From an uncultured Cellulosilyticum sp. (GTDB lineage: Bacteria > Bacillota > Clostridia > Lachnospirales > Cellulosilyticaceae): 64,000 nucleotides of DNA. Below the pieces are notes generated by a model. The model saw only the letters and a program-made list of their open reading frames with translations. It searched no databases and had not been told where the DNA came from. The stretch lies in contig CAKVCL010000017.1 in assembly GCA_934725855.1 (NCBI GenBank), positions 7,646 through 71,645 on the forward strand, given 5' to 3'. The position numbers and the translations under genes are program-made. Below are positions 35,368-43,312 of this stretch, one piece after another (position 1 is the first letter of the stretch; every line of letters begins with the position of its first letter).

Positions 35368-36631
35368 GTGCATGTCCTCCTTCAACTAAAAATAAAATAT
35401 GTTTCATCACTGCAATGGGCAGTGAGTACCCAATGTTTTGGGCTTCATTATCAAAGGTCATTTGAGTAAGTCCATGTTGTTTTAAAAGTACTGGACTTTC
35501 ATGTCCTACATAAATGTCGCCCCCCATTGCACCATATAATGTACGAAGTGGTGCGATATTTGCAATACGACTTACATAGGGATTAAAGCCCTTTTGGATT
35601 AATCTTTCTTTAAAAGGTACATCTACATCATAAAGTTCTCTTACTTGAATAAAGATTGGCTCTAACCCTAAATCTGTAAGAAAATCTACGGTTTCAAAGG
35701 CCATCATTGGTGTATTTCCGTAGATGAGTTTTTTGCCCTCCAATCTTTCTTTACACTGCATGACAAGTGCATTATATTCTCTTTCAAGTGGCGCTAAATC
35801 TTCTGTTAAATCAATTTCTAACGTTTCTTGGATTGTTTTGTATAAGCTTTGAAGCTGTGCTTTATCCATTGCTTTTCCAAAATAAATGAAGGGAATACCA
35901 AATCTTTTTTTCATTTCTTCTGCTAGGGTAATAGCCATTTGGTCTGTTACAATGTTAAGCTTAACTTTTGAGGCTGTCTTAAGATTTTCAATGGTGGCAG
36001 AGGAAGGAATCGCACAGTTAATCCCAATATTGTGTTTTGCTAATAGCGTCATTAACTCCGTTTCTGCAATATTTCCTTGTCTATGTCCAAGAATGTTTAC
36101 CCCTTCTTTTTCATCTTGCCAATCTTCCATAAGCTCAGATAGTGCCCCAAGTGTTCTTACCATACCTGGGATATGCGTATTACATTTGAAGTGTTCTGTT
36201 TGAACGGTTAATACTGGAATTTTTAAAGCTTCTTCTAACTCTTCTTTTATGGCACTATAATCTTCACCAATTAGCTCGGGGACACAGGTTGAAACAATCA
36301 TTACGGCTTCTAATTCTTCCATTTCAGCAATTTCTTTAACTGCTTTTTTTACTTTTTCACTTGCACCAAATACCACATCTTGGTCTTTTAAAACCAAGCT
36401 GTATACTTGATCATGACCTTCTTGTCTGTGGTAAGCAAAGTGTTTTGTATAGTATGTGCATTCTCCTGTCCCTACTACAATCATGCCTAGTTTTTGAATA
36501 TAGGATGCGGTAAGTGCCACTCCAAATAATGGACAGTGTGTCCCTGGGAAAATAGCATAAGATAATGCTTTAATATCTTTGTCTGTATGGATTTGATTTA
36601 ATCGATTTAAATGCTCTAATGAGTAACTCAT
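35354..36631 (-). CDS. Nitrogenase-like component 1, NifD-like subunit
   Basis: The 425-residue NifD-like subunit keeps three Cys at P-cluster-type positions: C33 (THCPLFG), C58 (GTGECTYY) and C116 (STCVPELIGED), plus C150 (FKCNTHIPG). Their spacing (25, 58) follows NifD Cys62/88/154. The FeMo-cofactor Cys position falls at VKLNIV and the cofactor His position at LTQMTFD; neither ligand is present, so a nitrogenase-type cofactor is unlikely, as in BchNB and CfbD. The start overlaps the end of the ATP-binding protein gene by 4 bases. It is probably the cluster-bearing half of a reductase that receives electrons from the NifH-like protein at 39.3-40.1 kb. Confidence 0.88.
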   Translation of the reverse strand: MSYSLEHLNRLNQIHTDKDIKALSYAIFPGTHCPLFGVALTASYIQKLGMIVVGTGECTYYTKHFAYHRQEGHDQVYSLVLKDQDVVFGASEKVKKAVKEIAEMEELEAVMIVSTCVPELIGEDYSAIKEELEEALKIPVLTVQTEHFKCNTHIPGMVRTLGALSELMEDWQDEKEGVNILGHRQGNIAETELMTLLAKHNIGINCAIPSSATIENLKTASKVKLNIVTDQMAITLAEEMKKRFGIPFIYFGKAMDKAQLQSLYKTIQETLEIDLTEDLAPLEREYNALVMQCKERLEGKKLIYGNTPMMAFETVDFLTDLGLEPIFIQVRELYDVDVPFKERLIQKGFNPYVSRIANIAPLRTLYGAMGGDIYVGHESPVLLKQHGLTQMTFDNEAQNIGYSLPIAVMKHILFLVEGGHAHGNV

Positions 36632-37422
36632 ATGACTTCCTTCTCCTTATAAATTGTCATCGGATGAATACGTGGATTATTAGATAATGGGTCTTCATCA
36701 ATCTCCGATTGAATATGATATACGTCTTTTAAAATCTCTTGACTGACGACTTCTTTAGGCGTACCGTAAGCCATAATCTTTCCTTTTTTCATCACCACTA
36801 AACGATCACTATAACGACTTGCTTGGTTTAATTCATGAAGGACCATAACAATGGTCATCCCTAATTTTTGGTTAATCTCACGTATCAATTCCATGAGTTC
36901 TAGTTGATGAGAAATATCTAAATAAGTCGTTGGCTCATCTAAGAATAAAACTTCTGGCTTTTGAGCAAGTACCATGGCAAGCCATACTCTTTGTCTTTCT
37001 CCTCCTGATAAAGCAGCTACCATTCTATCTTTATAATCTAATACCCCTGTACTTTCCATTGCCCAAGCCACGATTTCTTCATCCTCTTTTGTTTTTCTAT
37101 CAAACAATCCTTTATGTGGATAACGTCCATAGTAAACCAGTTGCTTCACTGTCATATCACCTGGTGCCATATTATGTTGTGAAAGTAGGGCAATACGTCT
37201 TGCCACTGTTTTTGTATTCAGCTTTGCAAGCTCTGTCCCTTGTAATAAAATCTCGCCTTGCTTCGGTTTAAGCATACGGCATAAAGTCTTAAGTAAAGTG
37301 GATTTTCCACAGCCATTAGGGCCAATAATGGAGATAATTTCCCCTTTTGGAAGCTCCAAGCTAAGATCTTCAATGATTATTTTATCTTCATAGCCTACCC
37401 TAAGATTTTTAACTGAAATCAT
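36628..37422 (-). CDS. ABC transporter ATP-binding protein, FecE/FhuC/BtuD type
   Basis: The 264-residue ATPase powers the metal-chelate importer. Walker A is GPNGCGKSTLLK, the Q-loop is LSQHNM, the signature is LSGGERQRVWLA, Walker B is VLFLDEPTTYLD, and the H-loop is VLHELNQ. The HxLNQAxRYxD stretch after the H-loop is typical of iron-siderophore, haem and cobalamin importers. It overlaps its permease by 4 bases upstream and the NifD-like gene by 4 bases downstream, so the transporter is translated as one unit with the nitrogenase-like proteins. Confidence 0.95.
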   Translation of the reverse strand: MISVKNLRVGYEDKIIIEDLSLELPKGEIISIIGPNGCGKSTLLKTLCRMLKPKQGEILLQGTELAKLNTKTVARRIALLSQHNMAPGDMTVKQLVYYGRYPHKGLFDRKTKEDEEIVAWAMESTGVLDYKDRMVAALSGGERQRVWLAMVLAQKPEVLFLDEPTTYLDISHQLELMELIREINQKLGMTIVMVLHELNQASRYSDRLVVMKKGKIMAYGTPKEVVSQEILKDVYHIQSEIDEDPLSNNPRIHPMTIYKEKEVI

Positions 37423-38414
37423 GATGTAATGCCTCTCTTTCTTAGTAAATATAAGAAGAACGGTCCACCTACAATAGACATCATCACCCCTACTGGAATT
37501 TCAATAGAACCTCCAATCGTTCGTGCCAGTGTATCTGCTAATAATAAAACAATGCCTCCAAGTACCATACTAAATGGTAAGGTATACCTATGGTCACTTC
37601 CTAAAAGCATACGTGCCATATGAGGTACAATCAGTCCAACAAAGCTAATAATCCCTACAATCGATGTGATAGAGGCTGCTAAAAAGACGGCTACAATAGA
37701 AATGAGCAATCTTGTAAGATTTAAATTCACCCCTAAGTTGATCGCTGCTTCATCCCCTAATTGAAGCATATTCGCACTACGAATTAAGAAACAGCTCGCT
37801 ACCAATCCTACAGTCACATATACACTAAGTGTTTTTACATCTTGCCATGTTCTAGCCGATAGACTTCCGTTAAGCCACAACAATGCACTTTGAATACGGT
37901 CACTATACATCACTGAAAAGAATGAAATCACCCCACCTAAAATGGAATTGACTGCCACTCCTGCCAGTACAATACGCCCTGGCTGAAGACCATTTTTCCA
38001 TGCCATCAGATAAACTAAAGCACAAGCAATGGCTCCACCTATAAATGATAATAGCGGCATCAGTGGCATAAACCTTGGAAGTACTAGCATAATCATAATG
38101 GCTACAACCGTTGCCCCACTAGATACCCCAGTAATTCCTGGGTCCGCTAATGGATTTTTCATAACTGCTTGTAATAATAAACCAGATACTGCAAGACCAG
38201 CTCCTACAAGTGCTGCTAATATATTTCTAGGCAATCTCATTTGAAATACAATCGTATGAGCCATTTGATTACCACCATAAATCATCTCATGAATAATATC
38301 ACTTAAACTAATCCTTACACTTCCTATAGTTGATAATATAAACAAAAGTGCTATAAGAGACATAGCACTTAAGATGATGATGATCCTCTTTTGAATATCA
38401 CTTTGTTTTTTCAT
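37419..38414 (-). CDS. FecCD-family iron/cobalamin-type ABC permease
   Basis: This 331-residue permease of the FecCD/BtuC family has about ten membrane helices. Family stretches are LRLPRNILAALVGAGLAVSGLLLQAVMKNPLADPGITGVSSGA (with the conserved NPLADPxxLG-like motif), GLIVPHMARMLLGSDHR (coupling helix to the ATPase) and IPVGVMMSIVGGPFFLYLL. A GTG at 38423 is in frame, but GGTGA lies 5 bases before ATG 38414, one base after the lipoprotein stop, so I use the ATG. One permease gene is present, so it probably works as a homodimer. Confidence 0.95.
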   Translation of the reverse strand: MKKQSDIQKRIIIILSAMSLIALLFILSTIGSVRISLSDIIHEMIYGGNQMAHTIVFQMRLPRNILAALVGAGLAVSGLLLQAVMKNPLADPGITGVSSGATVVAIMIMLVLPRFMPLMPLLSFIGGAIACALVYLMAWKNGLQPGRIVLAGVAVNSILGGVISFFSVMYSDRIQSALLWLNGSLSARTWQDVKTLSVYVTVGLVASCFLIRSANMLQLGDEAAINLGVNLNLTRLLISIVAVFLAASITSIVGIISFVGLIVPHMARMLLGSDHRYTLPFSMVLGGIVLLLADTLARTIGGSIEIPVGVMMSIVGGPFFLYLLRKRGITS

Positions 38415-38415
38415 T

Positions 38416-39342
38416 TTATTCACCGTAGAAAATTTCGCCTAATTGTGAAATCGCTTCTGTAATAAAAACATTAGCCGATGTGTTGAACACAGATGAATCA
38501 AGGTCAACAACTCTACCTTCTTTTACAGCATCTAATGTATCCCAAGCTGGGTTTTCATTAAAGAACGCATCAAACGATTTTTTAGTTTCTTCGATATTAC
38601 CATGCGCAAATCTTAAAATATAGTTAGGATTTTGCTGAATAATTTGTTCTAAGCTAAATTGGATATAACCAGCTGTCTGGTCTTTGGCTAATTCGGTTGT
38701 AATATTTTTTGCACCTACTCTAGATACTAAATCACCAATATAGGATGTTTCTGTTGCTAACATAAAACTTGAGCTTGATCCAAATAACACGGCTACAGTT
38801 GGCGTGTCTCCTTCTTTTACTTTATCTTGTGCTGATGCTTCTGCTTCTTTGATTTCATTGATGAAAGCGGCTGCTTGTTCTGTTTTGTTCACTTCTTCAC
38901 CTAATTTTTCAATGGTTAAAACAAAGTTATCCACTGATGTTGTATCAAAGTAGAATACATTAAGCCCTAACTCGGTTGCTGCTGTATCCACCTTTTCTTT
39001 AAAGTGTTGATCGATTACAACAATGTCTGGATCTAATGAAACAATTTTTTCTAGGTCTGGATCCGTTGCCATTCCTACCTCTTCAATACCTAAATAACGT
39101 TCTGGTAAAGTATTAGCTGTTTTTGGAATTCCTACAAGCTCTGCATCTAATTTATCAAGTACATGTGTTGCTGCTACCGTTGCCGACACAATGCGTACTT
39201 CTTCATCAACACCTGCTGCCTCTTCTTGATTTGTTACTTCGCCCTGTGAAGTTGACGGAGTTGAATCTACTTTATGACTTCCACATCCTATAAATGCCAT
39301 CATTCCTACTGCTGATAATGCTAATGCCTTCTTTAATTTCAT
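38416..39342 (-). CDS. Metal-chelate ABC transporter substrate-binding lipoprotein (FecB/BtuF type)
   Basis: The 308-residue protein starts with a lipoprotein signal: KLKKALALSAVGMMAF then IGC lipobox with the modified Cys, followed by a Ser/Thr/Glu-rich linker. The mature part is a type III periplasmic-binding fold (RIVSATVAATHVLDKLDAELVGIP; LEKIVSLDPDIVVID; VDLDSSVFNTSANVFITEAI). It should sit on the outer face of the membrane and catch an iron chelate, haem-like or corrinoid ligand. The start is fixed by GGAGG 9 bases upstream of ATG 39342, one base after the NifH-like stop. Ligand-binding residues cannot be assigned by eye. Confidence 0.93.
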   Translation of the reverse strand: MKLKKALALSAVGMMAFIGCGSHKVDSTPSTSQGEVTNQEEAAGVDEEVRIVSATVAATHVLDKLDAELVGIPKTANTLPERYLGIEEVGMATDPDLEKIVSLDPDIVVIDQHFKEKVDTAATELGLNVFYFDTTSVDNFVLTIEKLGEEVNKTEQAAAFINEIKEAEASAQDKVKEGDTPTVAVLFGSSSSFMLATETSYIGDLVSRVGAKNITTELAKDQTAGYIQFSLEQIIQQNPNYILRFAHGNIEETKKSFDAFFNENPAWDTLDAVKEGRVVDLDSSVFNTSANVFITEAISQLGEIFYGE

Positions 39343-39343
39343 C

Positions 39344-40093
39344 TTAGTCTTCCTCCATAATCTTTTTTGCAAGTTCAATATATACATTTCCCATCTCATG
39401 AGTATAATCATATTCAATGACGGTTTGTCCATTGTTTTCAGCGAGCTGAATCATGCCATCTCTTGGTACATAGTGGAATACCTCTGTTTTGATTTCCTCA
39501 GCTAACTTACCCACTAATTCTTGCTCGTCGGCTACATTTTTCGCATTTAAAATAAGCCCCTTTAAACAAGCATACCCTTTGTTTTTAAACTGGCGTACAG
39601 CCTGGGAGATATTAGTTGCTGCATACATGGCCATCATTTCACCTGATGTGACAATATAAACTTCCTCAGCAAACCCATTACGAATTGGCATAGAGAAGCC
39701 ACCACATACCACATCACCTAAAACATCATAAATGACAATATCTGGCTTATAAATTTCAAAAGCATTTAGCTCTTGTAATTTTTCAAAAGCCGCAATAATC
39801 CCACGCCCTGCACAGCCTACACCTGGCGTTGGCCCACCTGCTTCAACGCAAAGCACACCATTAAACCCTTCAAATACAATATCCTCTAATTGAAGGTCAT
39901 CACCCTTTTCCTCCATGACTTTAAGCACAGTTGGGATAAATTTACCTTCCATTAAATTTTTAGTTGAATCTGATTTTGGGTCACATCCAATTTGCATCAC
40001 TTTATATCCTAAATGTGATAAAGCCGCTGAAAGATTGGATGTTGTTGTTGATTTACCAATTCCGCCTTTTCCATAAATCGCAATCTTTTTCAT
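39344..40093 (-). CDS. NifH/BchL-like nitrogenase-type reductase (Fe protein)
   Basis: The 249-residue P-loop ATPase is the first gene of the operon. The deviant Walker A is [13 protein letters not shown] (residues 9-21). The two Cys that bridge the shared [4Fe-4S] cluster in the NifH dimer are C94 ([10 protein letters not shown]) and C130 ([13 protein letters not shown]). Switch I is [10 protein letters not shown]. Residue R97 sits where NifH is ADP-ribosylated. It is shorter than NifH (about 290) at the C-terminus. It should deliver electrons, driven by ATP, to the NifD/NifK-like complex. AAGGAGT lies 5 bases before the ATG. Confidence 0.93.
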   Translation of the reverse strand: MKKIAIYGKGGIGKSTTTSNLSAALSHLGYKVMQIGCDPKSDSTKNLMEGKFIPTVLKVMEEKGDDLQLEDIVFEGFNGVLCVEAGGPTPGVGCAGRGIIAAFEKLQELNAFEIYKPDIVIYDVLGDVVCGGFSMPIRNGFAEEVYIVTSGEMMAMYAATNISQAVRQFKNKGYACLKGLILNAKNVADEQELVGKLAEEIKTEVFHYVPRDGMIQLAENNGQTVIEYDYTHEMGNVYIELAKKIMEED

Positions 40094-40175
40094 GTTAAAC
40101 TCCTTACAAATTCAAAATAAATTTTGCTCATCATCAGCTCTAGTGAAACGTAGTTAAAACAAAAGCCTTAATGTT

Positions 40176-40208
40176 TGATAATGGTTTTCATTTACTTTCG
40201 AAAGTATA
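40176..40208 (-). promoter_or_regulatory. Promoter of the nitrogenase-like operon with Fur-like box and palindrome
   Basis: An extended -10 TGCTATACT (TATACT at 40208-40203) is followed by the 12-bp palindrome ACTTTCGAAAGT (40194-40205, overlapping the -10) and TGATAATGGTTTTCA (40176-40190), which matches the 7-1-7 Fur consensus in 5 of 7 paired positions. No convincing -35 is seen. The layout predicts repression by a ferric uptake regulator at the start site, to be tested. The rest of 40210-40318 is AT-rich without a gene. Confidence 0.5.
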
Positions 40209-40318
40209 GCACGTTATATGTCTTTTGTATTTAACAATATTTACTTTTTTTGTACTATTTTTAGGATAATAATGGAAGGTTACTATTTTGTGCCTCATTG
40301 CTTCAAATAAAAAATGGC

Positions 40319-40350
40319 AAAAAAATAGAACCAACTGTAAAATTGGTCCT
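40319..40350 (-). terminator. Terminator behind the GNAT gene remnant
   Basis: AGGACCAA pairs with TTGGTTCT around an 8-base loop and is followed by ATTTTTTTG on the minus strand. It sits at the end of the remnant at 40349-40426. Confidence 0.65.
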
Positions 40351-40426
40351 ATAAATCCTCAATTTGATCTATTTTTAAAACAGGTTCTGGCTGGTTAGGA
40401 CGCTGAAAAATGAGCAACTTTTTGAT
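40349..40426 (-). pseudogene. Remnant of a duplicated GNAT acetyltransferase gene
   Basis: The minus strand encodes DQKVAHFS and then, after a deletion and frameshift, PNQPEPVLKIDQIE before a stop at 40349-40351. Both pieces match the C-terminus of the intact GNAT gene at 41850-42404 (YQKVAHFS ... HPNQPEPILKIDQIE), with the roughly 20 residues between them missing. No further matching sequence is seen upstream, so only the tail of the copy survives. Confidence 0.75.
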
Positions 40427-40550
40427 CAATGTCATTTAGTTAGTGACATTGAATGTATAGTTAAAATATGATCAGTAAACGTGTTATTTGGTATAATTTT
40501 GCATCTAACTTTAGTAAGCATTGCTACATATTCAGATGATGAATTGGAAT

Positions 40551-41102
40551 TTATTCATTAAGCTCCAATCTCATAAGAATCAATTCCTGCCATCCTTCGT
40601 AACGAGATTGAAATCCTTTAGGATTTCTTCCATACTCCACAAATCCAACACTCTTATACAGACCAACTGCCCCTAAATTCGTACTGACTACATCTAATTC
40701 AAGTTGTGTATAGCCTGCTTGTCTGGCACATTCAATGCATGCTTCAATTAGAGCTCTCCCTATTCCCTTTCTCCAATATGCCTTTTCAATATTAACTCCC
40801 ACTTCTGCACGATGTTTTACCTTCTCATTTGACCCAACAGCTTCAATCCCTGCTGTTCCAGTAAGATGTCCATCCACGAATGCACCTATTTCAATCTCAT
40901 TCATACTCTTTTCTTTTTCAATCAAAAAATCTCTCTCTTGTTCTATACTAAGGCTATTTTCATCCGGATAACTTAACAGAAAGTCTGTTTCTTCATGCGT
41001 CAAAATAAAATTATGATAAACTGTCTCTGCATCTAATCCTTCCACATTTCTCATCAGACATTCTGTACCATCTTTTAATATCACTTTCTTTTTATATTTC
41101 AT
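40551..41102 (-). CDS. GNAT family N-acetyltransferase
   Basis: The 183-residue protein resembles YhhY/RimJ-like GNATs: GAFVDGHLTGTAGIEAVG, then the acetyl-CoA-binding region AEVGVNIEKAYWRKGIGRALIEACIECARQAGYTQLELDVVSTNLGAVGLYKSVGFVEYG. The R/Q-x-x-G-x-G/A loop reads RKGIGRA. The acceptor is unknown; it could be an antibiotic, amine or protein. It sits alone between the GNAT remnant and a 210-base gap; its promoter region contains a 17-base repeat also found before the flavin reductase gene. Confidence 0.88.
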   Translation of the reverse strand: MKYKKKVILKDGTECLMRNVEGLDAETVYHNFILTHEETDFLLSYPDENSLSIEQERDFLIEKEKSMNEIEIGAFVDGHLTGTAGIEAVGSNEKVKHRAEVGVNIEKAYWRKGIGRALIEACIECARQAGYTQLELDVVSTNLGAVGLYKSVGFVEYGRNPKGFQSRYEGWQELILMRLELNE

Positions 41103-41315
41103 TTCCTTTTCCTCCTAAATTCTAATTGGCCAATCTTTTATATCATATCATAGGGTGTTCTAAATTAAAAAACATATATTTCCATATAGAAAATGCCTCC
41201 AAACACTAAGATTGAAGGCTAACTTTAAAGGAGTATTTAAAAATGTTTACCTTTTAGTTTATAATACTTTAGTCAATATTTCTTATATATAGAAGTTATG
41301 TAAAGAAAAACAGCC

Positions 41316-41819
41316 CTATTTCAAAACTCTTTCTGCCAAAATAACGCAATCTGCTGCGTTACTTGATTTTTCTCTAAGTTTAACAAATCCGTTTTTTAGC
41401 CAAAAATGTTCTGCTTGTGGATTACCTTTTACCCATGCTAACTGAACTTTCTGATAATCTTGTGTTTTTAAGTAATCACATAGGTAAGCAATTATTTTGG
41501 AACCTATGCCCTTTCCTTGAACAAAGGTATCTGTCATAAAAAAGCCAATAAAAGCAATAGATGGTTCAGGATACCCATTAATCAGATCCAATACAGCAAT
41601 CAGTTTATTTCCTTCATAAAATCCTACAAAGTATTTATCCTCCATAATAGTATGTGGCGGAAGTGCTACCATATCCTCCTTAATACTCTCCTCTGTTACA
41701 AAAGGTGGACAATACTCATAATACAAATGGTTGGCACTACATAATTGATAAATATCAGGTACATCTTCTTCTAATAATTGGCGTACCTGATATTGGTTTG
41801 ACATAAGTGATACGTTCAT
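41316..41819 (-). CDS. GNAT family N-acetyltransferase
   Basis: A second GNAT of 167 residues: YQVRQLLEEDVPDIYQLCSANHLYYEYCPPF at the N-terminus, and IGFFMTDTFVQGKGIGSKIIAYLCDYLKTQDYQKVQLAWVKGNPQAEHFWLKNGFVKLRE holding the acetyl-CoA loop (QGKGIGS) and the C-terminal beta-alpha unit. The substrate is unknown. AGGAGAAATGAA precedes the ATG at 41819. It lies between two other GNAT genes with little spacing, so the group may be co-transcribed. Confidence 0.88.
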   Translation of the reverse strand: MNVSLMSNQYQVRQLLEEDVPDIYQLCSANHLYYEYCPPFVTEESIKEDMVALPPHTIMEDKYFVGFYEGNKLIAVLDLINGYPEPSIAFIGFFMTDTFVQGKGIGSKIIAYLCDYLKTQDYQKVQLAWVKGNPQAEHFWLKNGFVKLREKSSNAADCVILAERVLK

Positions 41820-41849
41820 TTCATTTCTCCTCCAAATTAACTAATAATC

Positions 41850-42404
41850 TTAAAATTCCCATTCAATTTGATCTATTTTCAAAATAGGCTCTGGCTGGTT
41901 AGGATGCTCCCCCATACACTTTTCCATCCATATCATATCCACCCACTTCCCTAATTTATAACCACACTTTGAAAAATGAGCCACTTTTTGATACCCTTGT
42001 TTTTCATGAAATGCGATACTCTTCGGATTAGGATAAGCAATACATGCATTCATATTGATAATATGTTGCTTTTTAAGGAGTTCTTCTAGCTTCGCATAAA
42101 GTTTTTGACCTACACCTAATCCTGTAGCTTGTTGGTCCACATAAATAGACGTTTCCACCGACCAATCATAAGCTGCTCTGGATTTAAAAGCTGAAGCATA
42201 AGCATATCCTACTATGTTTTCCTCACAGCTCGCAACCAGATAGGGATACTTTTCTAAAGTTTGCTTTATTCTTCTTTCAAATTCTGCCTGGCTAGGTACC
42301 TCGTATTCAAAAGTAATGGTTGTCTGTTCTACATAAGGTTTATAAATGGCTAAAAGTGCTTTTGCATCGTCCTTTGTTGCCATGCGTAATTGAATTGTCT
42401 TCAT
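41850..42404 (-). CDS. GNAT acetyltransferase, phosphinothricin-acetyltransferase (PAT) subgroup
   Basis: The 184-residue protein follows the PAT/YncA pattern: IQLRMATKDDAKALLAIYKPYVEQTTITFEYEVPS at the start, YPYLVASCEENIVGYAYASAFKSRAAYDWSVETSIYVD, acetyl-CoA loop ATGLGVGQKLY, and GYQKVAHFSKCGYKLGKWVDMIWMEK. It probably acetylates a small amine such as methionine sulfoximine or an amino-acid analogue. The tail NQPEPILKIDQIEWEF is also found in the decayed copy at 40349-40426. It is 16 bases from the methyltransferase-like gene upstream, consistent with one transcript. Confidence 0.9.
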   Translation of the reverse strand: MKTIQLRMATKDDAKALLAIYKPYVEQTTITFEYEVPSQAEFERRIKQTLEKYPYLVASCEENIVGYAYASAFKSRAAYDWSVETSIYVDQQATGLGVGQKLYAKLEELLKKQHIINMNACIAYPNPKSIAFHEKQGYQKVAHFSKCGYKLGKWVDMIWMEKCMGEHPNQPEPILKIDQIEWEF

Positions 42405-42419
42405 TTGTTTGCCTCCATT

Positions 42420-43268
42420 TTAGATAATATTTATTGCCACCTTTTCATCACACTGTATACTCATTTTATAAGAAACATTTTGTGCGGCATGAAATGGCCA
42501 TATCAATTGTACTTCACTTTTTTTCTGCAAACATCTTGCTATTCTTAATCGTTGTAAATCTTCTAAGCCTTGCAGGGCACCTTGTATCGTGCCCACTCTT
42601 TCTAGTCTTTCCACCTCACATCCTGTAATCAATTGTTTTCTTGTTGCCTGCAGGAGCATTTGATGTATTTGAGGAATGATTTGAGCATTCATCTGCATGA
42701 TATGTGCGCTTACCGCCATTTCTTGTTTTTGAATCGTCTGTAAAATAATCTGCCAAATCCAGTCCACCATAGAAAGAAGTTGACTATGCATTCCAATCAT
42801 AATAATCGTATCATAACGGTTTTCACCCATTGGCATGATTTTAATCTTTTCAGTCAACTTTTTCACGGCCTTTAACCCCACATTCTTTAATGCTTCCATA
42901 TCCGTTTGCATCCCTCTAAGCCTTATAAACTGTACAAGTTCATCTGCATACTGTCTATAATCTTGTGCACTAAGTCCTAGTAAGTCTTTTCCTATACACT
43001 TCACTTTGGGATGTTCCTCTAAACCATATCGTATAAGTGCTGCATTAATCGCCTGTTTCTCTTTATCCCACAAGGTAAGACTTTTAACATACGGAATGAT
43101 CCTATTTAACTGAAGATCATTTCCTTTACCTATCCCTAGTATTAAAACTTCTCCAGGCTTATCCAGCTGCCGAATGATATAATCTGTTAATGATTGACGA
43201 TAAGCTTCCCATGAAGCATACGCATTAGGAATTTCCTGTAATGCTAGAAGTTGATCGTATAGATTCAT
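42420..43268 (-). CDS. Unknown protein with a Rossmann/methyltransferase-like motif
   Basis: A 282-residue protein I cannot place in a named family. The stretch EVLILGIGKGNDLQL (about residues 44-58) followed by VKSLTLWDKEKQAI looks like motif I and the acidic loop of a SAM-dependent Rossmann fold; RYDTIIMIGMHSQLL fits the motif IV region. Other catalytic motifs are absent. The C-terminal half is helical with many Met, Gln and Ile. A GTG at 43277 is in frame, but AGGTGA lies 5-6 bases before ATG 43268, which is preferred. It is followed closely by a GNAT gene, so both may modify the same compound; that is speculative. Confidence 0.65.
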   Translation of the reverse strand: MNLYDQLLALQEIPNAYASWEAYRQSLTDYIIRQLDKPGEVLILGIGKGNDLQLNRIIPYVKSLTLWDKEKQAINAALIRYGLEEHPKVKCIGKDLLGLSAQDYRQYADELVQFIRLRGMQTDMEALKNVGLKAVKKLTEKIKIMPMGENRYDTIIMIGMHSQLLSMVDWIWQIILQTIQKQEMAVSAHIMQMNAQIIPQIHQMLLQATRKQLITGCEVERLERVGTIQGALQGLEDLQRLRIARCLQKKSEVQLIWPFHAAQNVSYKMSIQCDEKVAINII

Positions 43269-43312
43269 AACTTTCACCTTCTTTCTTTAATGACTATCTT
43301 ACACACTTTATT

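Noticed and set aside
34168..40093. Reading the operon as a true nitrogen-fixation locus
   Set aside because: No nifB, nifE/N or other assembly genes are present, and the FeMo-cofactor Cys and His positions are not conserved in the D-like subunit.
34168..40093. Reading the operon as chlorophyll (BchLNB) or F430 (CfbCD) synthesis
   Set aside because: No other gene of either pathway is present, the host looks like a non-methanogenic, non-photosynthetic Clostridium, and CfbCD uses one D protein rather than separate D and K subunits.
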